Origin: Tetraselmis striata
Lineage: Eukaryota > Chlorophyta > Chlorodendrophyceae > Chlorodendrales > Chlorodendraceae
NCBI GenBank assembly: GCA_006384855.1
Contig: VCJN01002436.1
Span: 248,001-312,000 of the forward strand
Direction of reading: 5' to 3'
DNA: 64,000 bases
Under the pieces are notes generated by a model, which was not told the origin of the DNA, ran no database searches, and was given only the letters and a program-made list of their open reading frames with translations. Within the stretch, counting starts at the first letter, position 1. Every line of letters starts with the position of its first letter. The position numbers were made by a program, and so were the translations under genes. This document shows positions 12,655 through 25,237 of the stretch, piece after piece.

Positions 12655-15600
12655 TGTCCGCGCCGGCGGTTTTCCCCGAGTAGGCGAGTGCCAGAAGGCA
12701 GGAGGTCAGCAGGCCCGGTGCTCCTGCGCTCGCGCGAGCTGCCGGACGAGAGGAGGGGCGCGACTGGAGAGGGAAATTAGAAAGGATTAATATGTTTGTT
12801 GGACGCAGCTTAGCGCCACCGGTTCGTCGGCGGTCGCCGCGCCGCGGGGCAGGACCGGCCACCTCCGGCAAGCTGCAATACAGGCGCTCGGCGGGGGTGC
12901 ACGGCAGCGTGGGTGCTTCGTTTTCGGGCCCTCGGCGCTTCGCTGCTTCCAAGATAGCTGGTGTCCCTCCGTTGGCGCAGTCCCTGCGAGGGTGATCTGC
13001 TTTATGGCCATGCATTTTATTCGCTCGTCAGCAGGCGCGCCGATACGATGGCTGGAGCTTGCCGCATATTTATGAATAACCTTCAGGTACAGGTACCAGT
13101 AGTCGCTACCAGATTTCTTTTTGCCCTTTTTGTAATTCGCACCAGTACCACTAGCAGCGACTAGTAGTGGTAGCAAGGCTTCATATTACCGGTAAAGGCG
13201 GTAGTAATACGGTAGCAAGAGGGTAGTAAGAGTACAGGAACCCGTAATAACTACTACTTCCTGCAGGTACCCGCTGCTGGTAGTTAGTAAAGGGCATCTC
13301 ATACGTGGTAAGGATTAAGTAACGCTTGCCCATATATTCTGCTGAATATAACGCAACATATCATTAGTGTTATCATTTATTACAAAAACGCCCCTTATTT
13401 AACCATTAAAACTACCGGTACTCGCTATTATGAAAGTACCCGTGCCCTGCTAATACTAGAGTTAAGTTCGCCCCGAGACATCGGCCGAAGCCGCCCGGGC
13501 ACTTGACCTCTTGCGCCAATAACTGACGTCCTAGGTGTGGCATAGCCCTTAGACCTTTTTGCTCCTCGTTACAAGGCATGCTGGCCCCTTTTGAGGCTGC
13601 TTGCGTGGAGTTCACTCCTTCGCCTTGGGCAGTCGCGCACGATGATCACACGTGGCAGTGCTCCAGGGGGCGACTCCAATAATCACGCGGCACATGGCCT
13701 TTCCGGCGTTTGCCACGACTTTAAGTCCGCCATAGGCGTGGGTGTCTAGATCCTCACGGACCCGTCGGTGCTTGTTTCTCTTGCGAAGGGCAGCGACAGT
13801 CAGCCGGCCGATGTTGGGCTTTTTGGGTATGGTGGTATCCGCAGGAATACGGTTGCTGTCGATACCAGCATTGCACCCCTATCCTCGGCGTATCAAGCTC
13901 GGAGCCAACGACTGCATTGCGGGCCGCAGAGCGCCACAGAATTCAGAAGTATGACGAGGGTGTCCGAAACGCCGCCGGGCGGCATGCTTGGCTTTGTTCC
14001 TTTCGCCGTCTCCGAGTTCGGCTCGTTGGCCCCGCACGCAGAGGCTTCCTTGGTGGGGCTCGCGAAAGCTAGCCACACGCACACAAGCCAAAAAATCGGC
14101 AAGCTCTTGTGTGCGTGGTGCCGCCCTTTCTCCTTTCGCATCAACACGGCGCATGCAGACAACGTTGTTGGCGGGGTCGCGGTGGCGCGCGCGACATATG
14201 AAGGTGCAGCTCTTGCGCCTTCGTCGCGTCGCATGCTCTTCAACTTGTGTTGCTATGACCCGGGTCATCGCTTGCAAGCGCACTCGCCGCCAATGGCCCA
14301 CCCTTGGGAGGTGATCCCCATTGGTACCATGTTTCCCTTTCGGTTTTTGGGTCTTTCCTTGTCTTTCAGTGTTTTCCTTGCACCCTTTGGGTCCTTGGCG
14401 ACTTGGTGACTTCCTTGTTCCCATGGCTCTTCCTTGGTTCTTGGCTCCCTGACCGCATGCTTGACCGTCCCTGGCTTGGTTTCTAGCTTATATCTCTCTC
14501 TTGCTTGCAACCTTGCACAATATTGCGTTTAGTTCTGCTTTCAGTATACTGCGCATATGTTAAAGCTCTGATGTAAGAAAATAGTCACTCTAACCCCGAA
14601 GGACTAATGCATCAACCGGGTAAACCCGGGACACTACGCCGTGCCGATATTGCCGAATAAATACACCCCTGCACATAAGTTTGGGGTCCCTTTTCGGCAG
14701 TCTCAAGACTTCACAAGTCTAGGGTACCTGAACGTAGGGTATATGAGATGAAACCCTGGAATCTCAGAGGGCTTTATAAAACCTGCATGACGAGTGGCTC
14801 AAACCGAAGCTTAATGACCTTTGACTAGGGAATCACGCTGCACTTGGTGCGTGGATGGGCGTCGCCTGCAGCTGCACCAAAACCGGGGTCGGTATCACGC
14901 ACACGCCGACGCGCGTGCATAGGCAACCAAACGGCGGGATGGCCATGAACGCGTGAGGAAACACATTGGCGAGGGGCTCGGGTGCATTTGGTTGGGGTGC
15001 AGCCGTGTGGGCGGCGGCCAGTGCATGTCGCGTTGCGATACTGGCATGGCATCAGTGTCGGCCACGCGCGGCAACACCCCCTTGGCTTCAAAACGCTATA
15101 ACTTCTCAGGGTTTGCTCAGAAAAACTTTTTAAAAATATCACGCAATTCCTCGTTCAATTCTGCGTCGGGAACACTCTTCCATAATCACAAACTCGATTT
15201 TTTGGGTCTCCGGAAAAAATCCCCAAAGATGATCATCCAAGTTGCCCCTCACTGCCTCATGTGCCCACCCATATCGGGCGCGTGGCTTTGCGCCAAGTGC
15301 GTGTCTAAGCCCCATACTCAGTTGCGCGAGAGCGTTATGTATGTGGATGACCACGGACCACCAACACTTGGCATGTGCCACCTCCTAGCGATACACACAT
15401 CTACCAGCCAAAATGCCATTTTCCACAGCATTTTTCAAGGAATTTCATATTAATCAAAATCCACGCCCCTACCGCGCCACCCCGCCCACGAAACGGTGCA
15501 ACTGGCATTCCACCACGCGCCCCCATAGTAGAGCATTGCCCTACGCCAAGGGGGCCATCGAGCGCCTCTCCTACGTGCGTTCGCCACAGAAACAGCAGCA

Positions 15601-16520
15601 TTTTCACCCCAAAACTGCTCCCCACAGTGGCCAACTTGACGTTGGGGTGTCACGTCGTGCCTATAGCGACATGCTTTCAGTGGCCTACACGCACGGTGTG
15701 TGCAACTTATGCCAAGGGCCGTATCCACCGAGTTTGGTGCGACGAGTGCCGCTATTTCCATAGGTTTGGACGGTTGGCGCAACCCACAACTTTCTGGCGC
15801 CAACGCACCATGCAATGATTTCGCGTTTTTGAAAGGGCGCCCACAAATGGTCGTGTTGTCGCGCGGGTGGGTATAAAGCGCACAATAGGCGTTCGCCCGA
15901 ACTATTCCCACTGTAGTTAGCATGTATGCACATGCAGCCGGCGTTATCCTCGCCCATGCATGCGCTTTGCGATCGAAAATGCAAAACCCGGACTTATGTG
16001 GAGGGGTGTACATCGACTGAAGGTCGAATACGGGACGTACGTCTGCTTGCATACGTCTGGAACCCTAAAGTAAAGTGAAGTTCGCCCCGGGACATCGGCC
16101 GAAGCCGCCCCAGCACTTGACCTCGTGCGCTAACTGCAGTCGTAGGTCTGGCGTAGCCCGTAGACCATTGCCTCATTCGAACCCCGAAGGGCTAATGCCA
16201 ATGAACCCTGGCCTGGTAACGCGCCGGTACAAGGTACGAGTAGCAGTACAGCAGCAATGAGGGTACCCTACTCGCTTTCGCGCTCCATTAATAATAATTC
16301 ACCATAGCAATAGGTCGCTAACAAGTTGCCAAGTCGACAAGCTACCGCCGCCGCCGCCGTTCTCATCCGCAGGCCAGCAGACAACCTGCAGATGAGAATT
16401 GAGTAACGGAGCATACTGTCGCACGCACCAACGCAAGGCGGCACAGACGCGGCAGCAGAGGCAGGACCCACTCCCTGGAACGGTCCGTGGCAGCGAGCGC
16501 CAACCTCCGGGACAGGCAGT
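12655..16520. other. Spacer between the divergent lipase and COG0354 genes
   Basis: Bases 12655-13000 are the presumed 5' region of the lipase gene. From about 13.1 to 16.25 kb the DNA is accessory-looking: T-rich low-complexity sequence near 14.3-14.5 kb, and open frames of 100-210 codons with no recognisable motif or codon signature. I support no gene here. A repeat pair inside is listed separately. Confidence 0.6.
13461..16206. repeat. Degenerate repeat pair, possibly the ends of a decayed mobile element
   Basis: Bases 13461-13555 and 16075-16166 share about 90 aligned bases, including gacatcggccgaagccgcc, a gcacttgacct block and a tag.cc..tagacc end. A second shared block (aaccccgaagg.ctaatgc) occurs at about 14592-14610 and follows directly after the right copy at about 16180-16198. 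The left copy therefore looks like the full version of a ~1.15-kb repeat and the right one a shortened version, with about 1.4 kb of unrecognised DNA between. This resembles terminal repeats of a retroelement-like fossil, but no element protein is visible. Confidence 0.5.
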
Positions 16521-18410
16521 ATGGCGGTCTGCACGGCGGCGAGCATCGGCTCGGGGGTGTCGTCTAATCGCACCCACACCCATGCCCATACCCACACCCA
16601 CACCCGACCGACAACATCCGCCGCTCGTCGAATCCCGCTGGCGTTCCGCAGAGTCGCCAGCAGGCCATCGCTGTGCAGCGGCAGGCGGATGAGGTGCCCT
16701 GCCTTGGATGTCCTGCACTGCCAACCTGCGCGCTCGAGCCCCTCATGCTGCGCACAGTAGCACGTGAGGGGAACAGCTGAAAAGGCCGCAGTGACAACAC
16801 GGACGTAGCTGTCCGTATTCGGAGACTGACTTCATGAGTATCGCTCAACTCGTGCGCGCGTGCACCTGCAGCCACTTACACTGGCCTCTCATGTGTTGCT
16901 CTCCCCCGCCCCGTCTGCAGAGGGTCACCCCGCCGCGCCGCCGAGGAGGACTTTGACCTGGATGCGCTGCTGGACGGGCTGGAGCCGCCCGCGCTGGAGG
17001 GGGAGCCGCGCTACTACCAGGAGGCCGCAGGTGGCGTGTTCGAGGTGCGCCCGCTGCTGGAAGCATCGCTATGCTGATACGGCATTCGCTGCCAGTGCAT
17101 TGATGGCGGAGGGATTGGTGGGCGCTGACGGCTGCGGCATGGGGCGGTGGGATGCCAGGGCGGCATCGCGGTCAGCTTTGGCAAGACGGATAAGGATGTG
17201 CCGGAGGCGATGCGGGAGAGCGTGGTGCTGGTGGACCGCTCCCACTGGGGTCGCCTCAGGTGCTACCCCTCCGGGGCCGCCCCCCCCCCCACTGCCGCAA
17301 TACACACCCACCCACACACACCTTTCCTCTCCACTGGAGGCGGGGCCCTCGCTACCTACCTTGCCCGCGACTGACCCAGGGAATGCCCCTATACTTCCAG
17401 GATCGGCGGCGACGACCGCGTCTCCTTCCTTCACAACCAAAGCACCGCCAACATCGCCGGCCTGGCCAAAGGGCAGGGCACCGACACGGTGCGCGTGCTT
17501 GCTGCCCCCCCCACCCCCCCCTCTTTCCTACTGAGGGGGTGACTCCAGCAGTCCCACAGTCCTGACGCACCTCCAGCCTCAATCCCAACTTCACCTGTAT
17601 CTATATTGGCATCGCCACCCGCATGCCTGGCCACGCCGCGCATCGCCCTGCGAGCAGGCTCGGCCCTGCAGCCCTGCTGAGTGCTTCGCGGGTGCTGCGA
17701 GTACTGGTAGGTGCTGGTGACCGCGCAGGCTCGCACGCTGGACGTGGCCACCGCCCTGGTGCAGGAGAGCGGCATCATGTTGATCGTGTCCCCAGGGCAG
17801 GTGCGGCCCCCCCCTCCCCGCCCTTCCCTTTCCCCTCCTCCCCCTCCTCCTCCTCCCGAGTGTAGCTCAGGGTAAACTGTTTCGATGATGCCTTCATCTC
17901 CCACCACTAATCATTAGGCCGACAAAGGCATGATGGCTCCCGCGAGGGACACGGCATGACAGCCTGATCATCATGGGAAGTGCAGGTGCACTAACTATCA
18001 GCCCCTTGCGCACGCCGCGCGCCCACAAGCGCAGCGTTTGTACCGACCGATTGCACAATCTCCGCGTTTTCGGGTTTGTTTATACTATCTTATTGGCGTG
18101 GTGTATTAACACCAATATTGGCAGTGATATTGCACTCATCGCTAAATGCCACTGGTGTGTATGGGGCGCCCGCCCTTGAGGCATTCTTAGTTTTTTAATC
18201 GGACCGCCGCGGGCCTTGGGTATGCGCCATCTTGCGCCACCGCACATCCGCTATACCGCCATCCCCCCTAGCCCTGGGTATGCGATGGCCGAGGGTGATC
18301 AGGTAGCCATTGGTAGCCCAAAGATAAGTCCATCACCTGGGCCACCTGCACCGATGAGATACCTACCCAAAACAAAGCCAGATGCCCGCCCCCTCCCCCC
18401 CCCCCCTTCC

Positions 18411-18444
<34 letters not shown>

Positions 18445-19687
18445 ACTGGTCTTTTTCCCCTCTTCATATAGGTATAATAGCCGTCACCCTTCGGGGCCTG
18501 AGGGGGCTACCGTGTCAGCACCTCGACAGGCGGCTGCGCTGGTGGAGCGCTTCCAGAAGTACATCTTCCCAATGGACAAGGTGGAGGTGATGGACATCTC
18601 GGAGCGCTGCGGCATGCTCACGCTCGTGGGGCCCGGCAGCGACGAGCTGCTCGCGGAGCTGGGGGCGGTGCGGCGACCCGCCACGCATGCCGCCTCTGCC
18701 TGCCAGCTTTTGCCGCTGAGAATGATCCCTGCGAGGGCGTTTCTCACCGCTCGAATCTCGGTGCAGTGGTGATGTCTGGAAGCAATCACACATACATACA
18801 CGTGCTGACGCAACAATGGAAACAGTCCGAGACAGAACCTTCCCTTTCTGTCAGAGTTCAGATGTAGACGGCACACCAGTAGCGTGTCCTAGGTAGCACA
18901 GCGTGCAGCCCCGATTAGAGGGGGGTGTTACGAGCCGTGATACGTGTGCACCCGTAGTCTTTGTGGGGGCGGTAGTGTGTGCGTGGTGCGAGGCGCTGCA
19001 TGGGGGGAATGACCGCCGCACTGCCTGCAGGGCGACGTGGTGGGGAAGCCGGAGGGGTCGCACACGCTGCTCAACTTTGGCGGCTCGCCGGTGATCGCTG
19101 CCGTCACCACCGGCCTCAGGCGAGAGCCCCCGCCCTTGACCACAGAGATCCTGCAGCTTCTTGATGGGGAGAGGGTTTACTAAAGTGCAGGCACCAAGAG
19201 AACACAAGGTGGCAGCGAGATAGACACTGTGTGTTTATGTAGTCACTCGCATACAATCTAGACCACAACAGACATGCCACCTGAGGTATAGCTGATTGCA
19301 CCGCGGCTGCATGGCATCAACGGACCCCGCCACGCCAGCAGCATGTAGCCCGTTCCCACCCACGCACATCATTGTGGACATATAGGTCGAAGGCACATGC
19401 CCATGTATCCATTGTTTACGGCTCACCTCTTGGGAAGGGGACAGTGGCTCATAGAGGGCCTCTGCGCGTGGCTTCCCCGCTGCAGGATGCCGGGATACAC
19501 CCTCATCGTGGGGGAGGACAAGACGGGCGAGCTGTGGCGGCAGCTGGCCATGAAGGGCGCCGTGCCAATGGGCGCCGACGCGTATGCTCCCTCATCCCCC
19601 GCCCCTCCCCCCCCCCCCCCCCCCCCCCTCAGCTTTCCTCCTCACTCCCTGTTTGCAAGCATCCCCCCCCCCCCCCCCTCGCATCCC

Positions 19688-19722
<35 letters not shown>

Positions 19723-22700
19723 TTCCTTCTACTTTATATCGCTTCCAAGTCCGCCACCACCACCTGTAGTTGGTAGATAGTTCGGCAGATCCCTCCATGC
19801 TACTATCCTCGCTGCACAACCGGCGTTGCATGTCATCAGAGCTCCGCCGCATCTGCCTCTACTGACATACCTCCCCCCTTTGCGGCAGCCGGCTGCCTGG
19901 GATGGGGTGAAAACGAGTGGGCGGGCTGACAGAGAACCGCTGCGCGCCGCCCCCGCCCCCGCCTCCGTCTGCGTTGCTACTCATCAGGTGGGAGCAGGCG
20001 CGCATCCTGCAGGGCTGCCCCTGCGCCGGGCAAGGAGCTCACGGAAGACTACAACCCGCTGGAGGCGGGCCTCTGCCACGCGGTGTCCCTCGCCAAGGTA
20101 AGGCTGGCGCCCGTAGTGTGTGCGTCTCGCGGTGTCGTCCCCAGCGTGACTCCGGCACGGCAGCGACAATTCCCGTATATACACTGGAAGTGCAGTACAG
20201 CTATATAGGAGCTCCTCTTTGGAGAGTTTAATTATTGCACCCTTAACATAAACCCTAGACATATAGCAGACCCAACCGTGTCGTTTCAGATGTGTCATGG
20301 GTTGGGTTGGCACTCCCTCACCCGCTGCGCTCTTCTATTTATGCGCGTCATTACTGCGGTTTTGATTATGTGGAAAAGTATATCCGAGTCGCGCCGAATT
20401 TGCAGGATGGACTATTATTATAGTATTGTTGCCGGTGCTGTGCAAAAACATTATGCAATCTTGTTATACGATGGAATGGTGCTGGCGGCGTGCAGTCCTG
20501 CCATGCCATGCTCACCGCGGTCTTCATGGTGGATTGAGGTCACACAAAACGATGTGCGAACTGTAATACTCCCCAAACTCTACGCCTCTGCCTCCCGCTC
20601 CCAGTATTATCCTTAAGTACAGGGTGTCGTGTGCTCGGCTTGTACACTGGCCCACATATAATACACTCAATCGCTACAACGACGAAGCACTGGCATTGTC
20701 TCCGCTGCCCGGCTACTGGTGAACGGGGCTACAGGTCAATCACATATACATTCATGATTACTCACTGCTCTATTTTCTGAAAGCTTGGCGTCGCGCTCTG
20801 TCATCACCATGATCTGTTCCTGTCCTTCAAGTCTCCACACATCAATGCAGATGTCGATTACGAATGCGATTGTATCCATATCCAATAATTGCGCATGCCA
20901 TCATGCCCTGCGATGCATACATTTTGCTTGCTTACTGTGGTTCAGACAAATGCAATTTTATAAAGAGCCGCCACTATTTAAGTCGCCAGGTCATATATAT
21001 ATTATGTATGTATATCTATATGTTGGTATTCATATATATATCTAAACATATATAGATATACACACATATATAAACATATTGTAAATATTGTATGTATATG
21101 TATACATATCTAAACAAATAATATATATACAGTATATATTGTGCATGATTTATGGCATAGGCAAGCATGTGTCGGACGTGCCTAAACGCGAAGCGACATT
21201 CCGCGGCTATTCTGGAAGGCCGCTTCGGGCCGTTGCGCTGTGTCGATCGGTGAATCGTAGCGCGCCGCAACCATAACGGATGCATATGTGCCGCAAGCAC
21301 GGCGCGCAAGATGCCGGAGCCGTACCAAAGCGCGCCACTGCGGGGCCCATATTAGGTAGCATATATGGGACGCGCCAAACACGCTGCAACATGCCGCACC
21401 TCGTCCGGATGAGTACTTCTAGGCGCTCCGCGGGGCGGCGCACTAGGGTCATCATGCAAAAAGCTCCGAAACCAGTCTGACAAACCACTATGTATAATAT
21501 ATGTATGTGAAATATATATACGTATATACATATATATATATATATGTATGAATGAATATATATATGTATATATGCATGTATGTATATGTGTGTGTCTGTG
21601 TGTGTTTTTATAAAAGAGCTGCTATGGAGAGACGTTTTGCATGCTCGTGTTTGTGGGGTGGTCGAGCTGTGGTTTCTGGTTGCGCGCTTGGCAGGGGTGC
21701 TACATCGGTCAGGAGACCATCGCCAAGGTGCACAATCTGGGCGCCGGCAAGCAGCAGCTGTGGGGGCTGGACGCGGCCGCGGCCTGCGAGTGCGGCGAGG
21801 AGGTGCTGAGCGCGGGCGGCGCCAAGCTGGGCGCCGTCACCAGCGCCACCGCCAAGCCGGAGGGCGGCTTCTTTGCGCTGGCGTACCTCAAGTCAGCCCC
21901 CGCCCCGCCCCACCCCGCCCCGCCCCTGCGCCGCCGCGTGCCCCAAACATGCGCTGCATGACGGCATCCGAGCTGCGCCACCACCAGCTCCTACTTAACC
22001 CCAGGTTTTTATTCCAGCTCAAGCCCTAGATAGCCCTAATTTCCGTGACTGGGCCGCAATAAGGTCGCCTCCGTCCACGTCGGCGTGCAACTGCTTGCGT
22101 GGGTTTTTGACAACAGTCGAAGCGCGAGAGTGTTATCTGCTAAGCATTTATCTGTTATCATGCTATCTCTTAATAATATTAATAAGACTAATAATATTAT
22201 CTTATGATAATATTGTAATAATATTATCTCATGCTATCTCTTATCAGTTAATTAAGATGAGCCCCGAAGACAAGGCCCAGGGTAGGGTGAGCACCATTCG
22301 ATGCCTGAATGCCATCGCCGAACCCTCACGTTTCGGCTCTAGCTCGGTGAATGGTGCTCACCCTATAAAAGGGGGACTGGGTGGGGTTGTTTGCAAGCCT
22401 AAATACCTGAGGAATATAACCTGACAGTAAGGAGAGCCCTAACAAAAAGGTCGTTCGGCGCCGTAGGGCCGACCGTACCGCATTGGCCGGCTCTCCTGCG
22501 GCATGGCTTCCTCCGCATGGCACCCCCTGAGCTGCCCCTTTCTTCCCCACCCCACCCCACCCCACCCGTGGCAGGTGCAAGGTGAAAGGGGGGAGCGTGG
22601 GGCTGGCGGAGGGGCTGCCGGTGACGGTGGGCGGACGCCCCGCCAAGCTGGCGCCGCTGCCGTACTCCAGCCGCGCACTGCTGCCCAAGGACCTGCCGCC

Positions 22701-24783
22701 CTCCAAGGACGCCGCCAAGTACGGCGGAGCGCCGCCTCGCTCATACCACGCTCCCTTACTGACCAACCGCTGGTACCCAGCGCCTCGGCGATATTTGTTG
22801 TGTAAGAAATGTCAACACCTACGGGGTGTATGCCGGAGTACAGAGGTACTGAGACGTAATGCATTAATACATTTATTTCAGGGTAAGTAAGGTCTCAAGG
22901 ACCTTCCAACTTCCTACCGCCGCTGAGGTGGTTGGCTTTTTGTATAGAAGTGCGACCATGATCCCTTTTGGGACTCCGAAAACTGTATGATCTGTCTTAT
23001 AAATGATGTACTTACAGCGACTAAATGTTATACAACAAATAAATATCCCCAAGGCAAGCGACAACGACCGTAGCTGAGGGGTGTGAAGGGGGCAGAAGTA
23101 CGATCGCGGCACTGCGGCTGCGGTTTTGCCGCCACCAGTAGCCCTACTCTAGGAAGCGCGCCGTGATGCTGCTTATTATTCTGGTAATTTATTTGCGGTA
23201 TTTTGACGCGTGATTTTCGTGAAGAACGCGTGTTTCTTGCTGTTTCATCGGTACGATATATATAAATTCGATGTTCCCCGGGCAACAGGTACCGTATTTT
23301 GTGCACGGGAAATATCCTTTTTATTTGCGATATATATGTATCCGAGTCAGGACGAGTACAATAAACTCCGATGTTCTTCGCCGATATCGGCCGTTTTAAA
23401 TATTCAAATTCATCTCTTGAAATGATAGCCCACCGCCGTTACCGTAAAATTTAATTGGGTTCGCGCGGGTCGAAAAATAATAATGATTTGTTTTGCAGCA
23501 ACGAGTCGGAAGTTCCGTTTCATATTCGTGTTGTATTCTGATATGCATCCAGATGGAAATAAAAAACGCTATTCGCGGGCGGTTTAACAGATTACATACC
23601 GCGAACCCAAAGCGCAGATAATTTTGAGTGTCCTTTTTCAAAGATTCCGACATTTTGGTTTTTTTTTGGGGAGGTGTAGCAGAGGCGCCCGCGGGCCTGA
23701 GCCCCTCATCCCCCCCCCCCCCCCCCCCCCCCTCTTCTGTGTGCATCCGCGTGGAGCAGGGAGGAGTCGGCCGCTGCTGGTGAGGACGACGCCGCGGCCG
23801 CTGCCAAGGAGGCCAAGCTGAAGGCCATGCAGGAGCGGCTGGCGGCGTACCAAGCGCAGATGGTGAGCGCCCGCTGCGTCGCCGTCGCAGGTTGCCACTC
23901 GGTGGCCGGGGCGGCGGTTCATTAGCTACGAAACAAACGCATCAGACACGAACCCACACGCGTCAAAAAAAGTGTTATCAGGAAAAAGTAGCCAGTTCAG
24001 GTTCAGCCTTTGGTGGCAGGGTGGTGGATTTGTGCGCAGTATGTACGGTGTCTATCCGAGCTAGGCGTGTGTACTCTGGTGTGCGTTAGCACAGCATCCC
24101 ATCAAGCAGGCACACATGCAGTGCGCTGTCTTATTACCCTGGATCCTCGGTGTGCCGACGCCTCACGAAACGGCGGCGGTGTCTTATTACCTATGTACTG
24201 CTGCGCGGCCAAGTGTCTGTTCAGTACCCGCCTAACACACCCATCAGCAGGGTAAGGGGGGGGGGGGGGGGGGTCCTTCCACACTAAGCGGATTGAGGGG
24301 CGGTTCCCCTCACAGTTTCCCTCACATAAAGGGGTGCCTGGGCTGGGGACATAGTGCTGTGCTTAGGGGCCCAGCCAACGAGGAATCACTCTGCGAGCCG
24401 CCCGGCCCGGGGGGGGGGGGGGAGCGGGGGATTTGGGACTCGGCCTCCCGGGGGCTGCCGGGGACTCTTTGCAGGGTCACGCAGCCAGGCCGTAAGACAG
24501 CTGGCCTGCGGGGTTTTGAAAACTGAACGGAATAAAGCTACTTTAACAAAGCTCAAATTACGCCCCTCTGGATTAGAAGGGGGCGACGTGGGCGTATGTG
24601 TCGCTGTAGCTCGCGGTGCCGTGTGCCCCCCGTACCACGGAAGCCTCCGAGGAAGCCTCCGCCCCAGCGCATTGATGCTCGGTCCTCCGCCTCTGCTGAT
24701 CCCCCCCCCCCCCCCCCACTGGTCGCTTGCCTCCCCTGGCCCCCCCCTGCACGCAGGCGGCCGGAAAGAAGGAGGCGAAGTGA
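16521..24783 (+). CDS. Plastid COG0354/YgfZ-type folate-binding protein (GcvT-like), 13 exons
   Basis: Exons: 16521-16693, 16921-17044, 17159-17259, 17401-17488, 17711-17800, 18530-18667, 19031-19119, 19486-19581, 19988-20097, 21695-21891, 22575-22718, 23760-23862, 24757-24783; about 492 residues. The N-terminal ~57 residues are rich in Ser, Ala and Arg, like a plastid transit peptide. The body follows Arabidopsis At1g60990 as I recall it: SHWGRLR, then FLHNQSTAN, then ARTLDVA, the QG-containing helix, and the COG0354 signature GCYIGQET at about 337-344 with its conserved Cys. The Ala/Lys-rich tail (about 445-492) is extra. COG0354 proteins bind folate and support certain Fe-S enzymes. Oddities: exon 9 carries one surplus base near 20025, since GKELTEDYNPLEAGL reads only after a frame change. 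Intron 7 (19120-19485) begins GC, and the phase-2 match on both sides supports it. The first exon is inferred from phase and composition. Confidence 0.9.
20990..21600. repeat. AT-rich low-complexity tracts inside an intron
   Basis: The 1.6-kb intron 20098-21694 of the COG0354 gene holds two TATATA/TGTATA-rich tracts (about 20990-21160 and 21495-21610). They flank a GC-rich island of about 300 bases with no coding signal. Confidence 0.7.
22284..22370. repeat. 16-bp perfect inverted repeat followed by a TATA-box-like string, within an intron
   Basis: Arms 22284-22299 and 22349-22364 (agggtgagcaccattc and complement) are separated by 49 bases. The right arm runs directly into tataaaa (22364-22370) and aggggg. 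It lies in the intron between exons 10 and 11 of the COG0354 gene. Confidence 0.8.
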
Positions 24784-24877
24784 TCGCACTACCCGGTTGG
24801 TGGACGCCAGTGGCGGCCCCTCGCCAGCCAGCTGTCCCGCACCTACTGCCGCAGAGTCGCTATTGCTTCCTCCGCCG

Positions 24878-24882
24878 TGTAA
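24878..24882 (+). terminator. TGTAA poly(A) signal of the COG0354 gene
   Basis: TGTAA about 95 nt past the stop codon, in the sense orientation. Positional inference. Confidence 0.45.
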
Positions 24883-25084
24883 ACAGACATTGCCCCCTTC
24901 CAAGCCAGGCCCCTGGGTCAGGATCTGGAGCGGTAGTGCACTTGCGGGGGCGGGAAAAAAACAGTGTACTTGCGGCCCATGATTTGTCACCGTAGCGCCG
25001 TGACTTGGTCCAATCAAAGTATTATTATTATTATTGGAAATGTTTATCCAGACCCCGGGGATATATCCCCTAAGCCCTAGACTG

Positions 25085-25180
25085 AAACCCTAAACCTAAC
25101 CTTTAATCCCATGTAACCCTAACCTAAGCCCTCACCATGACCCCAACCCTACTCTGCACCCCAACCCCATAGCCCTATAA
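25085..25180. repeat. Degenerate interstitial telomere-like repeat
   Basis: Repeated variants of ccctaa/ccctaaa (aaaccctaaacctaacc, gtaaccctaacctaagcc, ccccaaccct) over about 95 bases. The unit matches the plant-type CCCTAAA telomere only loosely. Confidence 0.6.
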
Positions 25181-25206
25181 GGTACGCCTGTCTGCGCCTG
25201 ACCGCC

Positions 25207-25237
<31 letters not shown>

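Noticed and set aside
13768-14424. Overlapping 181- and 213-codon frames on both strands
   Set aside because: No domain, and located between repeat blocks in low-complexity DNA. Frames open on both strands suggest composition rather than coding.
15450-16052. 200-codon minus-strand open frame
   Set aside because: No family recognised, and it lies between the repeat blocks. No splice partner or codon signature was found.
16170-16210. Possible tRNA B-box-like string (ttcgaacccc)
   Set aside because: It does not match the full B-box on either strand, and no cloverleaf could be drawn around it.
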